Assembly (NCBI GenBank): GCA_009702725.1
Contig: WLHM01000007.1
Location: 1-13,584 of the forward strand
Reading direction: 5' to 3'
DNA from: Actinomycetota bacterium
GTDB taxonomy: Bacteria > Actinomycetota > Actinomycetes > S36-B12
DNA length: 13,584 nt
Shown one piece after another: positions 1 to 8,046 of this stretch. Positions within the stretch are counted from its first letter, which is position 1, and each line of letters opens with the position of its first letter. The notes under the pieces were generated by a model. It was not told the origin of the DNA and did not search any database. It was given only the letters and a program-made list of their open reading frames with translations. The position numbers and the translations under genes were made by a program.

Positions 1-1077
1 AGCGGTCGGCTTACCCGCGCGGATTCCGGGTATGAATCCGCCATATTTTTTCATATTGTCGGCAACTTCAACCGGGTTGAAAGTGATGGAGACATAGAAG
101 TAGCAGAAGAACACGATAAGTAGGAAGTACGCCAATAGGTAGTAACTGCCACTACCGGTACCGAAGTTCTGCTGTACCCAGATGGCCCACTCCGACTGAC
201 TACCTGTTAATTGCACCAACAAAGTCGGCAAGAACAGCAGGGATGACGCGAAGATAACCGGGATAACACCGGCCATGTTGACTTTGAGCGGGATATAAGT
301 TGAGGTGCCGCCATACATTCGGCGCCCGACCATGCGTTTTGCGTATTGCACCGGAATACGCCTCTGGGCCTGCTCGACAAAGACAACAAGTGCAATCACG
401 ACCAGGCCGACGAGCACTGTCAGAGTGAAAGTGAAGATACCGCGGCTACCCCAGATCGAGGCGAACTGAGCCGGGATGCGCGCAATGATCGAGGTGAAGA
501 TAAGTAGCGACATTCCATTGCCTATACCGCGTTCAGTAATTAACTCACCAAACCACATGATGACGGCGGTACCGGCGGTCATAACGGTGATCATTACCAA
601 GATCACCCATACCGAGTCATTCGGGATGATGGCCTCATTACATCCGCTGAACAAAGCGCCGGGGGTGCGGGCCAGCGACAAGATGGCCGTCGACTGTAAA
701 ACTGCCAAGCCAATTGTTAAAAACCGCGTGTACTGAGTGATTTTGGCTTGCCCGGCTTGACCGTCCTTCTTCAAGGTCTCTAGCCGCGGGATAACTACCG
801 TCAACAACTGCAAAATAATGCTCGCGGTGATGTAGGGCATGATGCCGAGCGCGAAGACTGATAGCTGCAGTAGCGCTCCACCGCTGAACAGGTTGATCAG
901 GGCATAGACGGAATTATCCTGAACTACGTCGATACAACGCTGAATGGCGGAATAGTCAACACCCGGAGTCGGCAAAACCGAACCGAGGCGATAAATCGCC
1001 AGCAGTCCCAAGGTGAACAGAATCTTCTTTCGAAGATCCGGGGTACGCAGGGCCGCCCCAAACGCACTGATGTGCAC
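1..1077 (-). CDS. secY: Protein translocase subunit SecY, C-terminus cut by window edge
   Basis: SecY is the central channel of the SecYEG translocon in the cytoplasmic membrane; it passes unfolded proteins outward and inserts membrane proteins. I translated 359 codons from a GTG start at 1077 with no stop; about 70-80 residues of a usual 430-440 are missing. Visible landmarks are the N-terminus MHISAFGAALRTPDLRKK, a first membrane segment near residues 19-36, the stretch GGALLQLSVFALGIMPYI (66-83), the loop ITERGIGNGMSLLIF (180-194), the basic cytoplasmic loop VEQAQRRIPVQYAKR (234-248) that family members use to contact the ribosome and SecA, VNMAGVIPVIFASS (266-279), and FNPVEVADNMKKYGGFIPG (334-352). 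The GTG is preceded by AGGAGG four bases upstream and lies 12 nt after the rplO stop. As last visible gene of the spc block, its place matches the usual rplO-secY order. Confidence 0.97.
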   Translation of the reverse strand, partial: MHISAFGAALRTPDLRKKILFTLGLLAIYRLGSVLPTPGVDYSAIQRCIDVVQDNSVYALINLFSGGALLQLSVFALGIMPYITASIILQLLTVVIPRLETLKKDGQAGQAKITQYTRFLTIGLAVLQSTAILSLARTPGALFSGCNEAIIPNDSVWVILVMITVMTAGTAVIMWFGELITERGIGNGMSLLIFTSIIARIPAQFASIWGSRGIFTFTLTVLVGLVVIALVVFVEQAQRRIPVQYAKRMVGRRMYGGTSTYIPLKVNMAGVIPVIFASSLLFLPTLLVQLTGSQSEWAIWVQQNFGTGSGSYYLLAYFLLIVFFCYFYVSITFNPVEVADNMKKYGGFIPGIRAGKPTA

Positions 1078-1089
1078 TGTGCCTCCTGC

Positions 1090-1530
1090 TTAAATCTCGG
1101 TTACGGAACCGCCTGCGGCCACGATCTTGTCACGGGCGCTATCAGAGAATGCATCGGCACTGACCTTGACGGCCACCGTGATGTCGCCCTGCCCGAGAAC
1201 CTTGACTTTTTGGCCCTTTCGCACAGCACCCTTTTCCACTAAGTCGGCAACAGTGATCTCGCCACCCTTTGGGAAAAGCTTCGAAATCATCGCGACATTG
1301 ACCACCTGGAATTCGATCTTGTTGGGGTTGGTAAACCCCTTCAATTTCGGGAGGCGCATATGCAAGGGCATCTGGCCGCCCTCGAAACGAGCTGGCACCT
1401 GATAGCGCGCCTTCGTACCCTTCGTGCCGCGACCGGACGTCTTGCCTTTTGACGCCTCACCGCGACCCTTACGAGTCTTTGCAGTCTTAGCACCCGGAGC
1501 CGGGCGCAGATGATGGACCTTGAGTGCCAT
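1090..1530 (-). CDS. rplO: 50S ribosomal protein L15 (uL15)
   Basis: L15 is a late-assembling 50S protein that binds 23S rRNA. The 146-residue product has the usual length. A glycine- and lysine-rich unfolded N-terminal half includes [15 protein letters not shown] (about 28-42) and [18 protein letters not shown] (about 49-66), both family signatures that run into the subunit interior. The folded C-terminal half holds the alternating Val/Lys strands ending GGSVTEI. The ATG at 1530 lies 2 nt after the rpmD stop, and secY follows after 12 nt, so rpmD-rplO-secY are likely translated as a coupled series. Nothing is unusual in its length or motifs. Confidence 0.98.
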   Translation of the reverse strand: MALKVHHLRPAPGAKTAKTRKGRGEASKGKTSGRGTKGTKARYQVPARFEGGQMPLHMRLPKLKGFTNPNKIEFQVVNVAMISKLFPKGGEITVADLVEKGAVRKGQKVKVLGQGDITVAVKVSADAFSDSARDKIVAAGGSVTEI

Positions 1531-1532
1531 CG

Positions 1533-1715
1533 CTACTTAACCTCCTCGACAACAACCAAGTGCGACACCGTGTTTACCATGCCGCGGATTTCCGGACGAT
1601 CTTCCTTAACAACAGTGTCACCGATGCGCTTTAGGCCGAGTGAGCGCAAGGTATTGCGTTGATTCGAAGTGCCACCGATTTCCGACTTCTTCTGGGTTAC
1701 CTTGAGTTGAGCCAT
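1533..1715 (-). CDS. rpmD: 50S ribosomal protein L30 (uL30)
   Basis: L30 is a small 50S protein of one alpha-beta domain that contacts 23S rRNA. The 60 residues match the normal bacterial length. The N-terminus has the first strand ([12 protein letters not shown]), followed by the conserved segment [18 protein letters not shown] (about 19-36) and the C-terminal strand VSHLVVVEE. The ATG at 1715 shares one base with the rpsE TAA stop (TAATG), an arrangement that usually lets terminating ribosomes restart. The order rpsE-rpmD-rplO is the standard spc order. The gene is so short that the identification rests on the conserved core and its position together; both agree. Confidence 0.97.
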   Translation of the reverse strand: MAQLKVTQKKSEIGGTSNQRNTLRSLGLKRIGDTVVKEDRPEIRGMVNTVSHLVVVEEVK

Positions 1716-2332
1716 TACGCACCAACCCCGGCGCGGGCGCGCAGCAATGCTGCAGGAGCAACGGCCTCGAGGGGCAACCCGCGACGAGCAGCGACAGCTT
1801 CAGGGGACTCGAGCAACTTCAGCGCCGCAACCGTCGCGTGCACGATGTTGATCGCATTATCTGATCCCATTGACTTGCTAAGCACATCGTGAATGCCAGC
1901 GCACTCCAAAACCGCACGAACTGGGCCACCGGCGATAACCCCGGTACCCGGTGCTGCCGGACGCAGCATCACGACACCTGCAGCAGCCTCACCCGTGATT
2001 GGGTGCGGAATAGTGCCCTGAATCCGTGGCACCTTGAAAAAGTGCTTCTTGGCTTCCTCGACGCCTTTGGCAATAGCGGCCGGAACTTCTTTGGCCTTGC
2101 CGTAGCCAACGCCAACACTGCCATCACCATCGCCGACGACTACCAAAGCCGTAAAGCTAAAGCGACGACCGCCCTTGACGACCTTCGAGACGCGGTTGAT
2201 CGCAACTACCCGCTCAATGAACGCTGACTTCTCCTCGCGGGGAGCACGCTCCTTGCGGTCCTTGCGGTCACCTGTCCCACCGGTGCCTGTGCCTGTGCCT
2301 GCGCCGCTTCCGCGACGCGAGGTTGCTGCCAT
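1715..2332 (-). CDS. rpsE: 30S ribosomal protein S5 (uS5)
   Basis: S5 sits at the back of the 30S subunit near the mRNA entry tunnel and affects decoding accuracy. The 205-residue product is longer than the roughly 166-residue E. coli protein, mainly because of an N-terminal extension (residues 1 to about 34). That extension has a Gly/Thr tract at 10-21 followed by a charged [13 protein letters not shown] stretch. The double-stranded-RNA-binding-like domain spans about 35-100 and contains [11 protein letters not shown] (50-60), the loop altered in spectinomycin-resistant mutants and here of normal form, and [13 protein letters not shown] (75-87). The C-terminal domain has [13 protein letters not shown] and GGPVRAVLE. 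Extended N-termini are common in actinomycetes. The ATG has a GGAGAGGG purine run upstream and lies 33 nt after rplR. Confidence 0.98.
   Translation of the reverse strand: MAATSRRGSGAGTGTGTGGTGDRKDRKERAPREEKSAFIERVVAINRVSKVVKGGRRFSFTALVVVGDGDGSVGVGYGKAKEVPAAIAKGVEEAKKHFFKVPRIQGTIPHPITGEAAAGVVMLRPAAPGTGVIAGGPVRAVLECAGIHDVLSKSMGSDNAINIVHATVAALKLLESPEAVAARRGLPLEAVAPAALLRARAGVGA
2283..2300. repeat. Three perfect 6-bp units within rpsE
   Basis: On the plus strand GTGCCT is repeated three times without change, followed by a degenerate GCGCCG. On the coding strand this reads AGGCAC repeats and encodes part of the Gly/Thr tract near residues 12-17 of S5. A change in copy number would add or remove two residues without shifting frame, so length variation between strains is plausible but cannot be seen here. 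Confidence 0.8.
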
Positions 2333-2365
2333 GAGGTTCCCTCTCCTACCTAATCCGAAATCCGT

Positions 2366-2752
2366 TTAGAAATCTAGGCCACCCTCGCGGGCGCCCTCCG
2401 CGAGAGCTGCTACGCGACCGTGGTACTTGTTGCCACCGCGGTCAAACACCACGGCCTCAACACCGGCTTGCTTCGCGCGTGCTGCGATCAGCTGACCGAC
2501 CTTGCGTGCCTTTGCGGACTTATCATCACTCGCTGCGCGCAGATCAACTTCCATCGACGAAGCCGAGGCCAAGGTTCGGCCCTGAGTGTCATCAACCACC
2601 TGCGCGACCATGTGGCGAGCTGAACGACTAACAACCAAACGCGGGCGGTCAGCTGTACCGGATACCTTCTTGCGAACGCGGATGTGACGACGTTTGCGGC
2701 CGATGGCAACCTTATTGCCAGCCCCGCCCAGCTTAACTCCAAAGCTACTCAC
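2366..2752 (-). CDS. rplR: 50S ribosomal protein L18 (uL18)
   Basis: L18 binds 5S rRNA and, with L5 and L25, anchors it in the central protuberance of the 50S subunit. The 128 residues are near the usual 115-130. The basic N-terminus [15 protein letters not shown] (about 19-33) and the segment [20 protein letters not shown] (about 36-55) are family signatures, as is the end [28 protein letters not shown]. The start is a GTG whose last two bases begin the rplF stop (GTGA, 4-nt overlap), so translation is probably coupled to L6. An out-of-frame minus-strand ORF inside it (2488-2742) is a shadow. Confidence 0.98.
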   Translation of the reverse strand: MSSFGVKLGGAGNKVAIGRKRRHIRVRKKVSGTADRPRLVVSRSARHMVAQVVDDTQGRTLASASSMEVDLRAASDDKSAKARKVGQLIAARAKQAGVEAVVFDRGGNKYHGRVAALAEGAREGGLDF

Positions 2753-3291
2753 TTCTTGCCCGCCTTTCCGGCCTTGCGACGGACGACCTCATTCTCGTAA
2801 CGCACGCCCTTGCCCTTATACGGCTCAGGCTTACGTAACTTGCGAATATTGGCCGCAACTTCGCCGACTTGCTGCTTATCGATACCAACCACCGTGAACT
2901 TAACCGGGCTTTCAACACGGAAGGCGATGCCCTCCGGTGCCGAAACCACCACGGGGTGGCTGAATCCGAGAGCAAACTCCAGGTCGGTGCCCTTGGCTGC
3001 AACACGGTAACCCGTGCCCACAATCTCTAGCGTCTTCTCATACCCGTTCGTGACCCCTGTCACCATGTTGGCAACCAAGGTGCGAGTCAAGCCGTGAAGT
3101 GATCGCGATGCGCGCTCGTCATTTGGACGAGTCACTAACAACGTGCCATCTTCTTGCTTTTCTACGACGATCGGCTCAGCAACTTTCAACGACAACGTGC
3201 CTTTAGGGCCCGTAACGGTGATGTCATTGCCGGCAATCTGTGCATTGACCCCGGATGGAACCAGGATCGGCATGCGTCCAATACGTGACAT
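2749..3291 (-). CDS. rplF: 50S ribosomal protein L6 (uL6)
   Basis: L6 lies at the base of the L7/L12 stalk, next to the sarcin-ricin loop and the factor-binding site. The 180 residues are typical. Two repeated alpha-beta domains are visible: the first opens with [15 protein letters not shown] and contains [12 protein letters not shown] (26-37); the second contains VGFSH-like [15 protein letters not shown] and ends in the basic [21 protein letters not shown] tail region, which contacts 23S rRNA. The ATG at 3291 is preceded by GGAAGGAG, and the gene begins 18 nt after the rpsH stop. Its stop overlaps the rplR GTG. Confidence 0.98.
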   Translation of the reverse strand: MSRIGRMPILVPSGVNAQIAGNDITVTGPKGTLSLKVAEPIVVEKQEDGTLLVTRPNDERASRSLHGLTRTLVANMVTGVTNGYEKTLEIVGTGYRVAAKGTDLEFALGFSHPVVVSAPEGIAFRVESPVKFTVVGIDKQQVGEVAANIRKLRKPEPYKGKGVRYENEVVRRKAGKAGKK

Positions 3292-3309
3292 TTGCTCGCT
3301 CCTTCCCGG

Positions 3310-3708
3310 TTACCAGACGTAGGCGAGGACTTCCCCACCTACGCCTTTCTGGTGGGCCTGTCGATCGGTCAACAGCCCTGATGAGGTGGACAAGATTGCG
3401 ACACCGAGGCCGCCGAGAACGCGTGGAATGCCGGTGCTCTTCGCATAGACCCGTAGGCCCGGCTTAGACACGCGGCGAAGTCCGGCTATCGAACGCTCGC
3501 GCGTCGGGCCGTACTTCAACTCCAGCGTAAGAGTTTTACCGACAATCGCATCCGAGACGTTCCAGCCGCCGATATAACCCTCGCGCTTGAGGATCTCGGC
3601 AATGCTTTCTTTCATCTTCGAGTGCGGCATCGTAACAGCATCGTGATACGCCGAATTTGCATTGCGCAGGCGCGCAAGCATGTCGGCGATCGGGTCGGTC
3701 ATTGTCAT
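3310..3708 (-). CDS. rpsH: 30S ribosomal protein S8 (uS8)
   Basis: S8 binds the central domain of 16S rRNA early in 30S assembly. In E. coli it also represses spc-operon translation by binding the rplE message; no equivalent site can be claimed here. The 132 residues match the family. The N-terminus [21 protein letters not shown] is highly conserved, and the C-terminus has the RNA-binding [12 protein letters not shown] (about 107-118) and [11 protein letters not shown]. Two ATG codons six bases apart (3708 and 3702) could serve as start; I chose the first because actinobacterial S8 proteins usually begin MTMTD. The 58-nt gap after rpsN is one of the longer ones in the block. Confidence 0.98.
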   Translation of the reverse strand: MTMTDPIADMLARLRNANSAYHDAVTMPHSKMKESIAEILKREGYIGGWNVSDAIVGKTLTLELKYGPTRERSIAGLRRVSKPGLRVYAKSTGIPRVLGGLGVAILSTSSGLLTDRQAHQKGVGGEVLAYVW

Positions 3709-3766
3709 GGCCAGTCGGCCTTCCTCGTTGTGGTTTCCGGAAAACCCGGACCTTCGACGTCGTTGA

Positions 3767-3952
3767 TTACCAGGAGCTCTTAGTCACACCCGGCAATTCG
3801 CCGGCATGTGCCATTTGACGCACGCAAATCCGGCATAGGCCGAACTTGCGGTAAACAGCGTGTGGGCGTCCACACTTATTGCAGCGGGTATAACCCCGCA
3901 CCTTGAACTTAGGCTTCTTTTGCTGCTTTTGGATGAGTGCTTTTTTCGCCAT
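3767..3952 (-). CDS. rpsN: 30S ribosomal protein S14, zinc-binding type Z (uS14)
   Basis: S14 is a late-assembling protein of the 30S head. This is the short 61-residue type Z form, which coordinates one zinc ion through four cysteines, seen here as C24, C27, C40 and C43 (two CxxC pairs). The core [20 protein letters not shown] and the end [10 protein letters not shown] are family signatures. In actinomycetes this form is encoded in the spc block (often named rpsZ or rpsN1), while a longer zinc-free copy may sit elsewhere under zinc control; whether that copy exists cannot be seen here. The gene starts 5 nt after rplE. Confidence 0.98.
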   Translation of the reverse strand: MAKKALIQKQQKKPKFKVRGYTRCNKCGRPHAVYRKFGLCRICVRQMAHAGELPGVTKSSW

Positions 3953-3957
3953 TTGGA

Positions 3958-4521
3958 TCAGGCCTCCTTGAAGGGGAATCCGAGAAGGCGAAGCAAAGCG
4001 CGGCCTTCAGCATCATTTTGAGCGGTGGTCACGACCGTTATATCCATGCCCCGGACGCGGTCGATTTTGTCCTGATCGATCTCATGGAACATTGACTGCT
4101 CATTAAGGCCGAAGGTGTAATTGCCTTTGCCATCGAATTGCTTCGGTGAGAGGCCACGGAAGTCGCGGATACGGGGCAGCGCGATCGAAATCAACCGATC
4201 GAGAAATTCCCACATGCGGTCACCACGCAAGGTGACATGGGCGCCAATTGGCTGACCCTCACGCAACTTGAATTGGGCGATGGACTTGCGAGCTTTAGTC
4301 ACCTGAGGCTTTTGGCCTGTTATCTCGGCAAGGTCGCGAATCGCACCTTCAATTAATTTAGAGTCGCGGGCCGCTTCGCCGACACCCATGTTTACTACCA
4401 CTTTGATTACCGAGGGAACCTGCATGATGTTGCCGAAGGCGAATTCGGATTTCAGCGCGGGCACGATTTCCTCGCGGTAACGCGCCTTCAGGCGCGGAGC
4501 CGTGGTTGTTGCCGATGTCAT
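3958..4521 (-). CDS. rplE: 50S ribosomal protein L5 (uL5)
   Basis: L5 binds 5S rRNA and forms part of the central protuberance, contacting the 30S head and the P-site tRNA elbow. The 187 residues are normal for actinomycetes. Signatures are [10 protein letters not shown] (about 46-55), [20 protein letters not shown] (73-92), [24 protein letters not shown] spanning about 114-137, and GFPF near the end. The ATG at 4521 shares one base with the rplX TGA (TGATG), pointing to coupled translation. An ORF in another frame (4358-4642, minus) overlaps it and is a shadow. Confidence 0.98.
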   Translation of the reverse strand: MTSATTTAPRLKARYREEIVPALKSEFAFGNIMQVPSVIKVVVNMGVGEAARDSKLIEGAIRDLAEITGQKPQVTKARKSIAQFKLREGQPIGAHVTLRGDRMWEFLDRLISIALPRIRDFRGLSPKQFDGKGNYTFGLNEQSMFHEIDQDKIDRVRGMDITVVTTAQNDAEGRALLRLLGFPFKEA

Positions 4522-4883
4522 CAGATGTCCTTACCTGTGCGACGTGAGATGCGCACACTGCGCTCTGCTTCGTATGTTGAGCCGTCTGGGCGACGCTTCT
4601 CGACCTTCTCGCGACGGTAGCCGATGCGCGTGGCGCGGCCATCCTCCGGGTCGATGATCATTACGTTCGAAACGTGGATCGGGGCCTCGGTTGTGATGAT
4701 GCCGCCGGTCTTGGCTCCGCGGGCATTTTGCCCCACCTTGGTGTGCTTCTTAATGCGGTTCACACCTTCGACGATGACGCGGTCAGCCTCGGGCATTACT
4801 TCAATAACCTTGCCCTTGACGCCGCGATCCTTGCCCGAAATAACCTGAACTAGGTCACCTTTGCGAATTCTCAAATCTGGCAT
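4521..4883 (-). CDS. rplX: 50S ribosomal protein L24 (uL24)
   Basis: L24 starts 50S assembly by binding the 5' end of 23S rRNA and lies near the polypeptide exit. The 120-residue product has a KOW motif near residues 6-30 ([21 protein letters not shown]), the conserved [12 protein letters not shown] (38-49), and the C-terminal zone [13 protein letters not shown]. It is slightly longer than the roughly 104-residue E. coli protein, with the additional residues at the C-terminus, as in other actinomycetes. It begins 2 nt after rplN and overlaps rplE by one base. Confidence 0.98.
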   Translation of the reverse strand: MPDLRIRKGDLVQVISGKDRGVKGKVIEVMPEADRVIVEGVNRIKKHTKVGQNARGAKTGGIITTEAPIHVSNVMIIDPEDGRATRIGYRREKVEKRRPDGSTYEAERSVRISRRTGKDI

Positions 4884-4885
4884 GA

Positions 4886-5254
4886 CTACAGCACCTCCGG
4901 AGCCAACGAGATGATCTTCATGAACTTCTTCTCGCGAAGTTCACGACCAACTGGACCAAAGATACGAGTTCCGCGCGGCTCACCATCAGCTTTCAGAATG
5001 ACCGCAGCGTTCTCATCGAAACGGATGTACGAACCATCGGGGCGACGGCGCTCCTTGCGGGTGCGCACGATGACAGCCTTAACGACCTCACCCTTTTTTA
5101 CGCCACCACCCGGGATTGCATCCTTCACCGTTGCGACGATGATGTCGCCGATGCCGGCATAGCGCCGACCCGACCCACCGAGAACTCGAATGCAAAGGAG
5201 TTCCTTTGCGCCCGTGTTGTCGGCGACTCTTAGTCGCGACTCTTGCTGAATCAC
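4886..5254 (-). CDS. rplN: 50S ribosomal protein L14 (uL14)
   Basis: L14 lies at the subunit interface of the 50S particle, next to L19, and helps form an intersubunit bridge; in other bacteria it is also the docking site of the silencing factor RsfS. The 122 residues match the near-invariant family length. The N-terminus [17 protein letters not shown], the loop [19 protein letters not shown] (about 51-69) and the end IISLAPEVL are diagnostic. The start is GTG at 5254, with AGGAGA upstream. A nearby ATG (5259) is in the same frame register but runs into a stop after one codon, so it is excluded. This gene opens the spc block. Confidence 0.98.
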   Translation of the reverse strand: MIQQESRLRVADNTGAKELLCIRVLGGSGRRYAGIGDIIVATVKDAIPGGGVKKGEVVKAVIVRTRKERRRPDGSYIRFDENAAVILKADGEPRGTRIFGPVGRELREKKFMKIISLAPEVL

Positions 5255-5349
5255 TTCATTCTCCTGATCGTCTGCCGGTTCTCTACCGAGCCTGGCGGAA
5301 CTATGCGTTGCGGATTTGGAATTATTGGTCGGGCTTGCTTAGTGCAGAA
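5255..5349 (-). other. 95-nt spacer between S10 and spc blocks
   Basis: This is the longest gap inside the ribosomal-protein array and marks the classical border between the S10 and spc operons. It holds the rplN ribosome binding site (AGGAGA) but no inverted repeat resembling a terminator. I found no convincing -35/-10 pair. A run reading CCAATAATTCC on the coding strand is AT-rich but lacks a partner element at the right distance. Read-through from the S10 block is therefore the simplest view. Confidence 0.6.
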
Positions 5350-5634
5350 CTACTTGGCCTTCTCGAGGATCTCGACCACGCGCCAGCGCTTTGTTGCTGA
5401 CACCGGGCGGGTCTCCATAACGAGAACGCGGTCGCCGATACCGGCAGCGTTGGCCTCGTCGTGCGCCTTCAGCTTGCTTGTCCGACGGACAACCTTGCCG
5501 TAGAGCGGATGCTTGAAACGGTTTTCGACCGCGACAACCACCGTCTTGTCCATCTTGTCGCTAACCACTAGGCCCTCGCGGGTCTTGCGGTAGCCACGCT
5601 TTTCTATGTCACTATTTACTTCGTTCGCGCTCAT
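5350..5634 (-). CDS. rpsQ: 30S ribosomal protein S17 (uS17)
   Basis: S17 is an OB-fold protein that binds the 5' domain of 16S rRNA early in assembly. The 94 residues contain the signatures [19 protein letters not shown] (about 19-37), [19 protein letters not shown] (42-60) and [20 protein letters not shown] (66-85). The N-terminal 15 residues are a variable extension relative to the E. coli protein. The ATG overlaps the rpmC stop by 4 nt (ATGA), so the two are probably translated together. It is the last gene of the S10 block. Confidence 0.98.
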   Translation of the reverse strand: MSANEVNSDIEKRGYRKTREGLVVSDKMDKTVVVAVENRFKHPLYGKVVRRTSKLKAHDEANAAGIGDRVLVMETRPVSATKRWRVVEILEKAK

Positions 5635-5861
5635 GCGGCACCACCCTCAATGGGCGTAATGCCCAACTCACGCTCACGCAAGATCGTGTAGATCCGCGCA
5701 ATGTCCTTGCGCACGGCGCGGAGGCGTCCGTGGTTCTCCAACTGCCCTGTCGCGCCTTGGAAGCGAAGGTTGAACAACTCTTCCTTTGACTCAAGGAGTT
5801 TGGCCGTCAATTCAGCGCTATCGAGGTTGCGAAGTTCACCAACCTGAGTTCCAGCCGCCAT
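5631..5861 (-). CDS. rpmC: 50S ribosomal protein L29 (uL29)
   Basis: L29 lies at the polypeptide exit tunnel beside L23 and forms part of the docking platform for trigger factor and SRP. The 76-residue product is a two-helix hairpin: helix one about residues 8-34 ([25 protein letters not shown]), helix two about 45-64 ([20 protein letters not shown]). The FNLRFQ...GQLEN core is the family signature. The start immediately follows the rplP stop with no spacer, and the stop overlaps the rpsQ start. An alternative-frame ORF at 5612-5794 is a shadow. Confidence 0.97.
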   Translation of the reverse strand: MAAGTQVGELRNLDSAELTAKLLESKEELFNLRFQGATGQLENHGRLRAVRKDIARIYTILRERELGITPIEGGAA

Positions 5862-6284
5862 TTAATCCTCACCTGCTTCATCGCGCCGGACAATGCGGCA
5901 CTTCATGGGAAGTTTGTGCATGGCACGCGTAAGCGCTTCCTGCGCAACTTTCTCGTCTGGGTATGAAAGTTCGAACATCACCCGACCTGGCTTGACGTTC
6001 GCGATCCACCACTCCGGTGAACCCTTACCGGAACCCATTCGGGTTTCAGCAGGCTTCTTGGTTAGGGGGCGATCGGGGTAGATGTTGATCCACACCTTGC
6101 CACCACGCCGAATATGCCGGGTGATGGCGATACGAGCCGACTCAATTTGCCGGTTCGTGACGTATGCGGGCTCAAGGGCCTGCAAACCAAAGGTGCCGAA
6201 CGTCACGGCGGTGCCGCCCTTGGCCGCGCCTCGGCGCGTTGGGTGGTGCTGCTTGCGGTGCTTGACCCTGCGCGGAATAAGCAT
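5862..6284 (-). CDS. rplP: 50S ribosomal protein L16 (uL16)
   Basis: L16 is a 50S protein near the A-site tRNA elbow and peptidyl transferase centre, needed late in assembly. The 140 residues match the family. Signatures are [19 protein letters not shown] at the N-terminus, [20 protein letters not shown] (about 56-75), [18 protein letters not shown] (76-93) and [10 protein letters not shown]. Its ATG is 2 nt after the rpsC stop, and its own stop abuts the rpmC start. Nothing in its sequence departs from the family. Confidence 0.98.
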   Translation of the reverse strand: MLIPRRVKHRKQHHPTRRGAAKGGTAVTFGTFGLQALEPAYVTNRQIESARIAITRHIRRGGKVWINIYPDRPLTKKPAETRMGSGKGSPEWWIANVKPGRVMFELSYPDEKVAQEALTRAMHKLPMKCRIVRRDEAGED

Positions 6285-6286
6285 CT

Positions 6287-7120
6287 TTAGCCCTCCTGCG
6301 CTTCAGTGACGACCGCTGTCTCAATCTCAGAGGCAATAACCTCACTGACAACCACCTCAGATGCAACAACAGCAGACTCAACTACTTCATCCGAGGTGCG
6401 GGGCCCACGCGGACGTGCGGGGGCCGCAGCCCGCTGGCCCAAACGTGCGGTGGCAGCTGCCGCCTCACGCTCAGCGCGGGTACCGAGGGCATTTCCCTTG
6501 TAGATCCAGACCTTCACGCCGATCCGGCCGAAGGTGGTTCGTGCCTCATAGAAGCCGTAGTCAATATCAGCACGCAACGTGTGCAATGGCACTCGACCTT
6601 CGCGGTAGAACTCGGTACGTGACATTTCAGCGCCACCTAGCCGACCGGAAACCTGCACTCGGATGCCTTTAGCCCCACTCTTCATGGTGCTCTGCATGCC
6701 CTTGCGCATTGCGCGACGGAATGAAACCCGGCTCGAGAGCTGCTCAGCTATACCTTGTGCAACCAATTGCGAATCGATTTCCGGGTTCTTGACCTCAAGG
6801 ATGTTGAGCTGCACCTGTTTGCCGGTCAATATTTCGAGGTCTCCGCGAATGCGATCTGCTTCTGCGCCACGACGACCGATGACAATGCCCGGGCGTGCTG
6901 TGTGAATATCAACGCGAACGCGCTCGCGGGTGCGCTCAATCTCAACCTTGGAGATACCAGCGCGCTCCATGCCCGTGGCGAGAAGCTTGCGGATCTTTAC
7001 GTCCTCATCGACGTAATCGCGGTAGCGCTGGCCCTCTTTGGCTGAGTCAGCGAACCAGCGCGACGTGAAGTCGGTGGTGATACCCAGGCGGAAGCCGTGC
7101 GGGTTTACTTTCTGGCCCAC
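6287..7120 (-). CDS. rpsC: 30S ribosomal protein S3 (uS3) with acidic C-terminal tail
   Basis: S3 forms part of the mRNA entry channel on the 30S head and contributes to helicase activity there. The conserved body covers residues 1 to about 212. It includes a type 2 KH domain with the GRRG loop at 82-85 and the C-terminal signature [28 protein letters not shown] (about 162-189). Beyond the body is a 65-residue extension, first basic and Ala/Arg/Pro-rich (214-241), then strongly acidic: residues 242-277 carry one Asp and eight Glu with no Lys or Arg. Extended S3 tails are frequent in actinomycetes; the wholly acidic end is the notable part. The start is GTG at 7120 with AAGGGA upstream, 7 nt after rplV. 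Confidence 0.97.
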   Translation of the reverse strand: MGQKVNPHGFRLGITTDFTSRWFADSAKEGQRYRDYVDEDVKIRKLLATGMERAGISKVEIERTRERVRVDIHTARPGIVIGRRGAEADRIRGDLEILTGKQVQLNILEVKNPEIDSQLVAQGIAEQLSSRVSFRRAMRKGMQSTMKSGAKGIRVQVSGRLGGAEMSRTEFYREGRVPLHTLRADIDYGFYEARTTFGRIGVKVWIYKGNALGTRAEREAAAATARLGQRAAAPARPRGPRTSDEVVESAVVASEVVVSEVIASEIETAVVTEAQEG

Positions 7121-7127
7121 GGTCGGG

Positions 7128-7679
7128 TCATCCCTTCTTCTTAGCGTCGGTCGACTTGGTTGTCGCCTTCGCTGTCGTCTTCTTAACTGCCGGAGCCTTC
7201 TTTTCAGCCGGAGCCTTCTTCGCAGCTGGGGCCTTCTTCACGGCCGGTGCCTTCTTCGCAGCTGGCGCCTTCGCCTCAGCCTTTGGCGCAGCCGCCTCTT
7301 TAGCCGGCTTAGCAGGCTTAACAGCTTTAGCCGGTTTGATGATCGCCACACCGTCGGACACGATCACGGTGATATGGCTGCTGCGCTTGCGCACCCGGTA
7401 AGCACGGCCTTGGGCCCGCGGGCGAATGCGCTTCATGGTGGGGCCTTCGTCCACAAATGCTTCGCTCACGACCAGGCCGCGGGAGTCCATCGCGTGGTTG
7501 TTGGTCGCATTAGCAATTGCACTCGCGAGCACCTTGCCAATCGGCTCACTGGCCGCTTGGGGTGCGAACGTCAATACCGCCTGGGCGTCTGCCGCATTCA
7601 TTCCTCTGATGAGGTTGATGACGCGGCGCGCCTTCATGGGCGTGACACGGACGTACCGCGCCTGGGCCCTGGCTTCCAT
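7128..7679 (-). CDS. rplV: 50S ribosomal protein L22 (uL22) with Lys/Ala/Pro tail
   Basis: L22 binds 23S rRNA and its hairpin lines the exit tunnel at the constriction where macrolides bind. The conserved part covers residues 1 to about 114: [20 protein letters not shown] (7-26), the hairpin [21 protein letters not shown] (82-102), and ITVIVSD. The usual length is about 110-120; here a tail of about 69 residues (115-183) is added, almost only Lys, Ala, Pro and Glu, with KKAPA repeated. Such tails are known in several actinomycetes and are presumed disordered and surface-exposed. The ATG has AAGGGGA upstream and a 73-nt gap separates it from rpsS, in which I see no terminator or promoter. Confidence 0.97.
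   Translation of the reverse strand: MEARAQARYVRVTPMKARRVINLIRGMNAADAQAVLTFAPQAASEPIGKVLASAIANATNNHAMDSRGLVVSEAFVDEGPTMKRIRPRAQGRAYRVRKRSSHITVIVSDGVAIIKPAKAVKPAKPAKEAAAPKAEAKAPAAKKAPAVKKAPAAKKAPAEKKAPAVKKTTAKATTKSTDAKKKG
7177..7266. repeat. 18-bp tandem repeats in the rplV tail
   Basis: Five consecutive 18-bp units begin at 7177, 7195, 7213, 7231 and 7249 on the plus strand. The last four each start GCCTTCTT and end in a degenerate Gly/Cys-rich third; the first starts GTCTTCTT and is more divergent. A partial unit follows at 7267. The units encode the six-residue repeat KKAPAx of the L22 tail. Identity between units is incomplete, which points to past duplication followed by drift under selection for amino-acid composition. 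Confidence 0.85.
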
Positions 7680-7752
7680 CGCTATCCCCTTGCTTCTCGT
7701 TACTCGGTCTGTGGTCTATTTGGAATTCGTGCTCGGCAGAAAAACTTCTTAA

Positions 7753-8034
7753 CTAGCGCTTCTTAGCTTTGCGGTCGTCCTTGATGTGGCCTTTGAAGGT
7801 GCGGGTCGGTGCGAACTCACCGAGCTTGTGCCCGACCATGTTCTCCGACACAAACACCGGAACATGCTTGCGGCCGTCATGCACAGCGATTGTGTGGCCG
7901 AGCATGATCGGGATGATCATCGAACGACGTGACCAGGTCTTGATCACGTTCTTTGACCCAGCCTCGTTCTGGACTTCCACCTTTTTCATTAGGTGGGTGT
8001 CCACGAAAGGACCCTTTTTTAGACTGCGTGGCAT
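7753..8034 (-). CDS. rpsS: 30S ribosomal protein S19 (uS19)
   Basis: S19 sits on the head of the 30S subunit, pairs with S13, and contacts the A-site finger of the 50S subunit. The 93 residues match the family closely: [19 protein letters not shown] at the N-terminus, [24 protein letters not shown] (about 31-54) and the signature [16 protein letters not shown] (68-83). The ATG has AAGGGAAG upstream and follows the rplB stop by 12 nt. After its TAG is a 73-nt gap before rplV. Confidence 0.98.
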   Translation of the reverse strand: MPRSLKKGPFVDTHLMKKVEVQNEAGSKNVIKTWSRRSMIIPIMLGHTIAVHDGRKHVPVFVSENMVGHKLGEFAPTRTFKGHIKDDRKAKKR

Positions 8035-8046
8035 ATTTCGCTTCCC

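Noticed and set aside
3734..3743. Perfect 10-bp palindrome TTTCCGGAAA in the rpsN-rpsH spacer
   Set aside because: As RNA it forms only about four pairs with a short loop; a 10-bp palindrome is close to chance expectation and nothing supports an operator here.
5255..5349. Internal promoter before rplN
   Set aside because: An AT-rich patch is present, but there is no properly spaced pair of -35 and -10 elements, so a promoter cannot be claimed from sequence alone.
7177..7266. CRISPR-like repeat array
   Set aside because: The units are contiguous with no spacers, in frame, and encode the KKAPA tail of L22.
7038..7766. 242-codon plus-strand ORF opposite rplV and rpsC
   Set aside because: Its Leu/Arg/Ser-rich product is the complement of the repeat-rich rplV tail; it is a composition artefact.
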